Shown here in pieces: positions 5,476 through 9,473 of a DNA stretch of 9,473 nt (the stretch's first letter is position 1; every line of letters starts with the position of its first letter). The stretch spans positions 1-9,473 of the forward strand of contig NZ_CALEVF010000358.1 in assembly GCF_937920395.1 (NCBI RefSeq), written 5' to 3'. A program made the translations under genes and the position numbers. Origin of the DNA: an uncultured Clostridium sp. GTDB taxonomy: Bacteria > Bacillota > Clostridia > Clostridiales > Clostridiaceae. Below the pieces are notes generated by a model. The model was not told the DNA's origin. It was given only the letters and a program-made list of their open reading frames with translations, and did not search any database.

Positions 5476-5680
5476 AAAACTCCTCCTTCGATTTGTTTAG
5501 TACAGTATGTAGTTTAAATATGTTTTTATCTTCTAGATATTTAGATACTTCTTCATTTAATTTAAGTTCAAGTAGGGGCAAAACTTCTTCTTTTTTAGCA
5601 TAATGAATATAAAAGTTCATATAATAGTTAGTGTATCTGTATTGCCAATAGCTGAATCTTCCAAAAGAAGTACCAGAGAT
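5465..5680 (-). pseudogene. C-terminal remnant of an unknown gene, coupled to the GNAT gene
   Basis: An open minus-strand frame runs from a stop at 5681 to TAA at 5467-5465 and overlaps the acetyltransferase start by 11 bases, as coupled operon genes do. It encodes normal-looking protein such as YWQYRYTNYYMNFYIHYAKK and EVLPLLELKLNEEVSKYLED, but lacks a proper start. The only ATG (5620) would give 51 residues and has no Shine-Dalgarno. Its upper part overlaps, antisense, the riboswitch of the hydrolase gene, so real coding probably ends near 5650, where a rearrangement joined the two. I do not recognise the family. A genuine 51-residue protein is less likely. Confidence 0.45.
5620..5625 (+). 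promoter_or_regulatory. Candidate -10 box for the riboswitch-hydrolase transcript
   Basis: A perfect TATAAT lies about 26 nt upstream of the first recognisable riboswitch element. No good -35 is visible at 16-18 nt (best TTAGCA at 19 nt). The overlapping CATATAATA also fits a sigma-K/E -10, but without a matching -35. Confidence 0.35.
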
Positions 5681-5757
5681 TTAATTTTGGGGTGAAGCTT
5701 TATAGAAAGAAGGGTACCTTTACCCTAACCCCTCAATTAACCTGGGAAGCACAAGGA
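5648..5757 (+). ncRNA. ydaO/yuaA-type cyclic di-AMP riboswitch (divergent)
   Basis: The leader of the LysM hydrolase gene contains, in order, the conserved elements of the ydaO class: GCTGAATC (5651-5658), GTACC near 5670, TTGGGGTGAAGC (5687-5698), a GGGTA-CCTT-TACCC hairpin (5716-5729), CTAACCCCTCAATTAACCT and GGGAAGC before the ribosome binding site. In this class c-di-AMP binding usually turns expression off, and cell-wall hydrolases are a common target in Firmicutes. Oddities: the usual ACGGGGGAACC-like core after GUAC reads ACCAGAGATTTA, CAGCTAACCTCG reads CAATTAACCTGG, and the closing stem P1 shows only GCT/AGC. It may be a decayed or weakly binding copy. Recognition rests on motif order, not a covariance search. 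Confidence 0.72.
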
Positions 5758-5766
5758 GGGAAAATA

Positions 5767-6666
5767 ATGACTAAATTTATAGGTTTCAAATCTGTTTTCT
5801 TAACATTGGTGTTAGCAATCTGTATCACCTTAATTACATCAACAAACCTATTTGCAGCTACATTAAATAAAACATATACTATAAAAAGTGGGGATTGTTT
5901 ATCTGTAATAGCACAAAATCATGGAGAATCATTAAATAATTTAAGGAAAGCTAATAATAAATGGAGTGATTTAATTTTCCCAGGGCAATTTCTTGATGTT
6001 TCAATAATAAGTGGTCTTACTACAAAGCAAATGTCAAAGAATAGTGTTTCACTTAAAAACTATACTGTAAAAAGTGGGGATTGTTTATCTGTAATAGCAC
6101 AAAATCATGGATTATCATTAAATAATTTAAGGAAATCTAATAACAAATGGAATGATTCTATTTTACCAGGGCAAATTCTTAATCTTTCAGTAGCAACTAC
6201 ATCTACTGTGAAACAACCAAAACATTCAGTAGCAATTAAAGCTACTGTGAAACAACCAAAACATTCAGTAGCAATTAAAGCTACTGTGAAACAACCAAAA
6301 CATTCAGTAGCGACTAAGACTACTGTAAAGAAACTCTCACCAAGGTCAAAAAATTATACATCAAGTGATGTGAACTTACTAGCTAGAATAATAACTGCCG
6401 AGGCAGGAGGGACCTCTTACAATGATCAAGTTTCTGTAGGCGCTGTAGTTTTAAATAGGGTTAAAAGCAACCTATTTCCAAATTCAATTAGGGCTGTAAT
6501 TTATCAAAAGTCTCAATTTACTCCTGTAACAAATGGAAGCATCAATAAAACTGTACAACCAAGTGCGCTTAAGGCTGCATATTCAGCACTAAGTGGAAAT
6601 GATCCAACTAATAAAGCGTTATACTTTCATAATGATAACGATAACAATCTAATATTTCAATATTGA
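5767..6666 (+). CDS. Secreted cell-wall hydrolase, LysM-LysM-SleB domains (299 aa)
   Basis: The ATG at 5767, 7 nt after AGGAGGG, is preferred over an upstream in-frame start inside the riboswitch. Residues 1-31 are a signal peptide (KSVFLTLVLAICITLITS, then LFAA). LysM domains at 37-79 and 99-141 bind peptidoglycan; both begin YT-K-SGDCLSVIAQNHG and share long identical DNA 186 bp apart, so the duplication is recent. Three 13-residue lysine-rich repeats (147-185) make a basic linker. Residues ~201-299 are a SleB/hydrolase_2 domain: LARIITAEAGG with probable catalytic E212, VGAVVLNRVKS, FTPV and ALYFHN. SleB-type enzymes cleave peptidoglycan glycan strands, often during spore germination. The usual ending (a W...R segment then IG-H-F) is missing, so activity is uncertain. 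The c-di-AMP riboswitch upstream fits this role. Confidence 0.9.
   Translation: MTKFIGFKSVFLTLVLAICITLITSTNLFAATLNKTYTIKSGDCLSVIAQNHGESLNNLRKANNKWSDLIFPGQFLDVSIISGLTTKQMSKNSVSLKNYTVKSGDCLSVIAQNHGLSLNNLRKSNNKWNDSILPGQILNLSVATTSTVKQPKHSVAIKATVKQPKHSVAIKATVKQPKHSVATKTTVKKLSPRSKNYTSSDVNLLARIITAEAGGTSYNDQVSVGAVVLNRVKSNLFPNSIRAVIYQKSQFTPVTNGSINKTVQPSALKAAYSALSGNDPTNKALYFHNDNDNNLIFQY
6205..6321 (+). repeat. Three tandem 39-bp repeats coding for the basic linker
   Basis: Units at 6205-6243, 6244-6282 and 6283-6321 each encode TVKQPKHSVA plus three more residues. The first two are identical over all 39 bases; the third differs only in its last third. They lie in frame in the hydrolase gene, so copy number could change by slippage without breaking the frame. 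Confidence 0.95.
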
Positions 6667-6742
6667 CTTAGAATCATAATATAGAATATTTTAAGTAATG
6701 TAAGAATACATGCAGCAAACAATTATTATGAAATTTATAATT

Positions 6743-6853
6743 ACCAGTATGGACTGGTTAAAAATCCTTCACAAATATGATACTTGTATAACAGTTCAGT
6801 GAAGGTAGAGTGTAATTGAGAGAGTTTAATTTAAACTCTCTTTTCACTTTTTT
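6743..6853 (+). terminator. Structured 3' region ending in a terminator after the hydrolase gene
   Basis: The terminator hairpin is AGAGAGTTT (6819-6827) with AAACTCTCT (6833-6841), followed by TTTTCACTTTTTT. Its base can extend by AGTGAA (6798-6803) with TTCACT (6843-6848). Upstream lie ACCAGT-ATGG-ACTGGT (6743-6758) and CCTTCAC (6766-6772), which can pair with GTGAAGG (6799-6805) in competition with that extension. Most simply it is the terminator of the hydrolase transcript. Confidence 0.7.
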
Positions 6854-6923
6854 GGTTAAATAAATTGCCTGATTATGATTTTTTAATCTTGATATTATAG
6901 CCCTCTATTATTCACAATAAAAT

Positions 6924-7637
6924 TTATTTTTCTGAGGAAGAAAATTCATCTTTTAAATTTCCATAATCAAATTTGTTTTTCATGAAATTAGAATCATTTA
7001 AAGGAAAATGGAGATCAATATTTTCTGCTACCTGGCATTTTATCTTTCCATAGTTCAATGTAAAATTTAATAAGTGCCCGCCCAAATTTTTTTCATCATT
7101 AATAAAGTGTAGATGAAAGCCTGACCCTGATACTCCTAAGTACAATTCTGGAATGTAGAAACCAACAATAGTACCCTTGCATTTATCAATATTAAATTCT
7201 AGTTGATCTTTAGTTGCATTAATTAATCTCGGATAAGGTTTTTCTTGTTTAATAACTGTCCTAACATGAACATTTTCAAATTCTCCATCAATGCGAAACA
7301 TGGAAAAAGTATTTCTACTGTCCAAATGTGTTAGCATTTTTTCTTTTACCTTATCTGAAGATAATTTATTATTAAAGGTAATTGTCTCATCTTCTTGAAA
7401 GCTACCAACCAGGGCATAAGCAACTTTTTGATGATCGCTAGCAATAGAGAAGATACCATCTTGACGTGATTGATAAGCTTTACCATCAAGAACAATAAGT
7501 TCTCCATTTAATTCGTCAAAAGTTCCAATACCCATATCTCCATGTTTTAATAATTCGTTAATTGATAGGCTGCCTTCAAATAATCCGGTCATTAAGGTCC
7601 CTATTGAACCATGTTGAAACAATTTAATTTTTTTCAT
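6924..7637 (-). CDS. budA: Alpha-acetolactate decarboxylase (237 aa)
   Basis: This cytoplasmic zinc enzyme (EC 4.1.1.5; alsD in Bacillus naming) converts 2-acetolactate to (R)-acetoin and CO2, the second step of the acetoin/2,3-butanediol pathway, which diverts pyruvate to a neutral product. Family sequences present: FQHGSIGTLMTGLFEG, LLKHGDMGIGTFDELNGELI, VLDGKAYQSRQDG, RTVIKQEKPYPRL, GTIVGFYIPELY and GSGFHLHFINDEKNLGGHLL. The zinc ligands should be H175 and H177 in FHLHF and H188 in GGHLL. Length is normal for the family. The start is MKKIKLF because AAGGAG lies 10 nt before it; an in-frame ATG 30 codons upstream has no such site and would place coding over the promoter. No acetolactate synthase adjoins it, so it is probably transcribed alone. 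Confidence 0.95.
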   Translation of the reverse strand: MKKIKLFQHGSIGTLMTGLFEGSLSINELLKHGDMGIGTFDELNGELIVLDGKAYQSRQDGIFSIASDHQKVAYALVGSFQEDETITFNNKLSSDKVKEKMLTHLDSRNTFSMFRIDGEFENVHVRTVIKQEKPYPRLINATKDQLEFNIDKCKGTIVGFYIPELYLGVSGSGFHLHFINDEKNLGGHLLNFTLNYGKIKCQVAENIDLHFPLNDSNFMKNKFDYGNLKDEFSSSEK

Positions 7638-7672
7638 CGTTAGGTTACTCCTTTTATATACTGATTTCTTAT

Positions 7673-7702
7673 ATTTTAACATATTTATTAAAAATAAAAC
7701 AA
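7673..7702 (-). promoter_or_regulatory. Candidate promoter of acetolactate decarboxylase
   Basis: On the minus strand TTGTTT (7702-7697), an 18-nt spacer and TAAAAT (7678-7673) preceded by TG at the extended -10 position lie about 36 bp before the start codon. Each box deviates from consensus and the region is AT-rich. Confidence 0.35.
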
Positions 7703-7780
7703 AATTATGATAGTGATAACAAAACAAATAAATTTATAGATTTATAAATGAAAAAAATTATTTGGGGGAGAAGAATAATT

Positions 7781-7804
7781 ATGGATAAAAATAAACTGCT
7801 GTGA
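7781..7804 (+). other. Seven-codon mini-ORF with a strong ribosome binding site
   Basis: GGGGGAG (7764-7770) stands 10 nt before ATG GAT AAA AAT AAA CTG CTG TGA. The last codons run into the hairpin at 7794-7824. It is either the surviving start of a deleted gene or a leader peptide without a gene behind it, since only minus-strand genes follow. No known leader is recognised. Confidence 0.3.
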
Positions 7805-7824
7805 AAAATAACTTCACGGCAGTT
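7787..7824 (-). terminator. Terminator of the HEAT-repeat gene
   Basis: On the minus strand AACTGCCGTGAA and TTCACAGCAGTT form a 12-bp stem with one G-T pair around a 7-nt loop (7794-7824), followed by TATTTTTA. It is about 50 bp past the HEAT gene stop. On the plus strand only a weak T tract follows. Confidence 0.65.
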
Positions 7825-7873
7825 GTTATATAAACATATGAAATACTTTTATGGTAAATATTCTAGATAATAA

Positions 7874-8344
7874 TTATTTGTTTGCAGGCTTGCTTTTGGG
7901 TTTGTTTTTTAAAACACTTAAAATCCATTCATCAAAACTGTTTCCTTTATCGCCCTCATATACATCATATGGTTCAGGATAAAGTTGTTTAAATTTCTCT
8001 TTAAACTTAGTTATTTCAAAACTATCCGTGATTACACTATCTACATTATATAGTTTTTTATTTATGTCTTTAATTAAATGAACCTTTGGTTTACCGAGTT
8101 TCAAACGTTTACCATTCTTAGTTATGCCTAAGGATTGAGTTGCCCGGAGAGCTTCCTCTTTAACTTTAAATACTAAATCATGCATTGCTAATCTTGTTAA
8201 TACATCTCGCGATTTTTGACATTTCCAATTTTTAAGTTCATTTACTGCTTCAAGTCTTTTTCTCCAATTAGTTTTATCATCTGCCATTTTAACTAACTCA
8301 TTAATATTATTAGGAGTCTCTTTCTTAATTTCGATTACTGCCAC
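7874..8344 (-). CDS. HEAT-repeat domain protein (156 aa)
   Basis: This is a small soluble alpha-helical protein. Residues ~27-74 form a HEAT-like helical pair (NWRKRLEAVNELKNWKCQKS, then LTRLAMHDLVFKVKEEALRA), a scaffold for protein contacts. Residues ~76-100 are lysine-rich (NGKRLKLGKPKVHLIKDINK) and the tail is basic (KNKPKSKPANK), so contact with nucleic acid or another acidic partner is possible. The start is GTG at 8344, with AGGCGG about 10 nt upstream; no ATG is available near it. It has no operon partner, being isolated between terminators and remnants. Similar HEAT proteins occur in clostridia, but I know of no assigned function. Confidence 0.75.
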   Translation of the reverse strand: MAVIEIKKETPNNINELVKMADDKTNWRKRLEAVNELKNWKCQKSRDVLTRLAMHDLVFKVKEEALRATQSLGITKNGKRLKLGKPKVHLIKDINKKLYNVDSVITDSFEITKFKEKFKQLYPEPYDVYEGDKGNSFDEWILSVLKNKPKSKPANK

Positions 8345-8440
8345 CTCGAATACACCGCCTATTTTATTTATTTTATATAATGTATATTAAAAAGCATAAT
8401 AAAATATAACTTTTTAATTCAAATAAATTGTTATAAGTAA

Positions 8441-8530
8441 GCATTGGTATATTTTTTATATTTAGTAAAGGATGCACTGGGTGATTTATCAAAGATGTTT
8501 GATGCATTAGAAACCATATCCTCTTACTAG
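8441..8530 (+). pseudogene. Possible C-terminal gene scrap
   Basis: The frame ending in TAG (8528-8530) reads VKDALGDLSKMFDALETISSY, which looks like coding sequence, but the 29-codon open stretch has no start or ribosome binding site. It is followed by the first copy of the 32-bp direct repeat, just as the dehydrogenase remnant is followed by the second. The family is unknown and chance is possible. Confidence 0.25.
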
Positions 8531-8543
8531 CTAAAGCAAGCAC

Positions 8544-8575
8544 GACAATAGTTTGTATAGAAAATATATTATATA
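8544..8575 (+). repeat. 32-bp direct repeat, left copy
   Basis: This segment matches 9238-9269 at 26 of 32 positions without gaps, including an uninterrupted TAGTTTGTATA, AAAA and ATTATATA. It lies just before the dehydrogenase promoter and overlaps none of its boxes. Confidence 0.6.
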
Positions 8576-8579
8576 ATTT

Positions 8580-8608
8580 TTGATAAGTAAGTAAATATAT
8601 ACTATAAT
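8580..8608 (+). promoter_or_regulatory. Sigma-A promoter of the dehydrogenase remnant
   Basis: TTGATA (8580-8585), a 17-nt spacer and a perfect TATAAT (8603-8608) stand 32 bp before the ATG. GGGGAG lies 8 nt before that ATG. Promoter and ribosome binding site look fully intact. Confidence 0.7.
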
Positions 8609-8640
8609 ATATATAAATTAGTATGAGGGGAGAAATTATC

Positions 8641-9233
8641 ATGAAAATTGTAATACTTGATGGATATAAGGAGAATCCCGGTGCTTTTGGGATTATCCAT
8701 TGATTGAGTTGGCAGGCAAAACAATGGGCATTATAGGATTTGGACGTATTGGCAAGAGAACTGCTAAGATAGCAGAGGCATTTGGAATGAAGGTTATAGC
8801 CTATGATGAGTATCAGAATAAAACATTAGAAAATGAAAACCAAAGATATGTTTCACTCGATGAACTGTTAGCAAATTCTGATGTAATATCATTGCACTGT
8901 CCCTTATTCCCATCTACGCAGGGTATTATTAACAAGGAAAGCATTTCGAAGATGAAGGATGGTGTCATTATTATAAACACCTCACGTGGTGGTCTAATTG
9001 TGGAAGAAGATCTTGCTATTAGCTTAAAATCAGGTAAAGTATATGCTACGTGTTCCGACGTAGTTTCCACCGAGCCAATTAAACCTGATAACTTACTCTT
9101 GGGTTGTGATAATGCTATTTTGACGCCGCACATTGCGTGGGCACCAAAAGAGAGTCGTGCTCGCTTGATGGACATCGCTGTGAATAATTTAAAGGCTTTT
9201 ATTTCTGGTAATCCAATTAATATAGTCAATTAA
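8641..9233 (+). pseudogene. D-2-hydroxyacid dehydrogenase with most of the N-terminal domain deleted
   Basis: The family reduces 2-keto acids, or hydroxypyruvate/glyoxylate, with NAD(P)H. The gene starts normally (promoter, GGGGAG, then MKIVILDGYKENPG, the usual first strand), but after about 14 codons it jumps in another frame to CFWDYPLIELAGKTMGIIG. Roughly 110-130 codons are missing compared with the usual ~320 residues, and the original frame stops at 8701. The rest is intact: Rossmann motif GFGRIG, catalytic arginine in INTSRGG, DVVSTEP with the glutamate, and TPHIAWA with the histidine. Translation from an internal TTG (8700) could in principle yield 177 residues of NAD-binding domain, but the substrate-binding domain is gone. 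The deletion junction lies near 8683-8690. Confidence 0.85.
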
Positions 9234-9237
9234 GTGC

Positions 9238-9269
9238 GATAGTAGTTTGTATATAAAAGGGATTATATA
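9238..9269 (+). repeat. 32-bp direct repeat, right copy
   Basis: This is the partner of 8544-8575, offset by 694 bp and flanking the dehydrogenase gene. Unlike the left copy it is completed by CAAACT, so it forms the perfect hairpin described at 9244-9275. Confidence 0.6.
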
Positions 9270-9275
9270 CAAACT
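9244..9275 (+). terminator. Hairpin after the dehydrogenase remnant
   Basis: AGTTTGTATATAA (9244-9256) and TTATATACAAACT (9263-9275) form a perfect 13-bp stem with the 6-nt loop AAGGGA, 10 bp past the stop codon. The following TTGTTAATAGTTT is only moderately T-rich, so termination is likely but may be incomplete. Confidence 0.6.
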
Positions 9276-9438
9276 TGTTAATAGTTTCTCAAATAATTTT
9301 GGGGTTTCAAATACCCCTCCCTTAATTACATTCTTATTTCTAATCACCCCTAATTAAGTTTACTGATAAGAGAACAATATTGCTACCAATTAAACATAAC
9401 ATTTTTGTCAACTATAAGTTGCATTTGGATTTTGAAAA
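9276..9438. other. Intergenic tail of the contig, no gene found
   Basis: No coding frame is supportable. GGGGT (9301-9305) and ACCCC (9313-9317) can form a small hairpin followed on the minus strand by AAAATTATT, possibly the end of a gene beyond the contig. TTGACA occurs on the minus strand near 9406-9411 without a good -10. Confidence 0.3.
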
Positions 9439-9473
9439 AGATCGGAAGAGCGTCGTGTAGGGAAAGAGTGTGG
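9439..9473 (+). other. Illumina adapter sequence (assembly artefact)
   Basis: From 9439 the sequence is the Illumina TruSeq adapter, beginning AGATCGGAAGAGCGTCGTGT and matching the adapter as I know it for 33 bases to 9471; the final two bases depart from it. GC content jumps at the same point. This is untrimmed library adapter at a contig end, not genomic DNA. Confidence 0.97.

Noticed and set aside
5692..5766. Upstream in-frame ATG of the LysM hydrolase
   Set aside because: It lies inside the riboswitch and lacks a ribosome binding site, while the ATG at 5767 follows AGGAGGG and begins a proper signal peptide.
6205..6321. Tandem 39-bp units as a CRISPR array
   Set aside because: No spacers between units; they are in-frame protein repeats.
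7638..7727. Upstream start of acetolactate decarboxylase adding 30 residues
   Set aside because: Those codons cover the promoter region and are not part of the family; the ATG at 7637 has a good AAGGAG.
8373..8642. Minus-strand 89-codon hydrophobic frame
   Set aside because: It starts over the dehydrogenase start codon and promoter with no ribosome binding site; its Ile/Tyr/Leu-rich product reflects AT-rich intergenic DNA.
8813..9229. Minus-strand 138-codon frame
   Set aside because: Antisense to the conserved NAD-binding domain of the dehydrogenase; no initiation signals.

Overview
The window is very AT-rich DNA, and its recognisable genes point to an endospore-forming Clostridium (Clostridiaceae): a sigma-G-type sporulation sigma factor, a full-length Spo0A-type response regulator, a BclA-like exosporium protein, a LysM/SleB cell-wall hydrolase behind a c-di-AMP riboswitch, and acetolactate decarboxylase. 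Species cannot be named from the sequence. The last ~35 bases are Illumina adapter, so the right edge is an untrimmed contig end.

Layout. 1-439 (minus): start of a sigma-G-like gene, cut by the window edge, with a sigma-F/G-like promoter. 544-1345: a possible tiny membrane ORF, a 68-residue unknown (minus) and a frameshifted or start-less unknown gene (plus) ending in a terminator. 1484-2952 (minus): a two-gene operon of an orphan coiled-coil/PAS protein, derived from the tail of CheB-CheR-PAS fusion proteins, followed by a Spo0A-type regulator. 3130-3375 (plus): a small XRE repressor-like gene divergent from that operon; one 16-bp palindrome carries the extended -10 elements of both promoters. 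3639-4493: remnant of a polysaccharide deacetylase facing a small BclA-domain/collagen protein. 4960-5680 (minus): GNAT acetyltransferase with the overlapping tail of a truncated upstream gene. 5648-6666 (plus): ydaO-type c-di-AMP riboswitch and a secreted LysM-LysM-SleB hydrolase. 6924-7637 (minus): acetolactate decarboxylase. 7874-8344 (minus): HEAT-repeat protein. 8441-9269 (plus): a D-2-hydroxyacid dehydrogenase that has lost most of its N-terminal domain, flanked by 32-bp direct repeats.

How the genes work together. The most interesting part is 1-3375. Spo0A and sigma-G are core sporulation regulators that normally sit in other neighbourhoods (spoIVB-spo0A; spoIIGA-sigE-sigG). Here they lie within 2 kb of each other without those neighbours, and Spo0A is preceded by a stand-alone PAS protein and faced by an XRE regulator. 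My inference is an accessory, paralogous sporulation-control module: PAS input, Spo0A-like output, XRE control of the shared promoter. The sequence alone does not prove this. The rest is accessory territory with many broken genes: five probable remnants in 9.4 kb.
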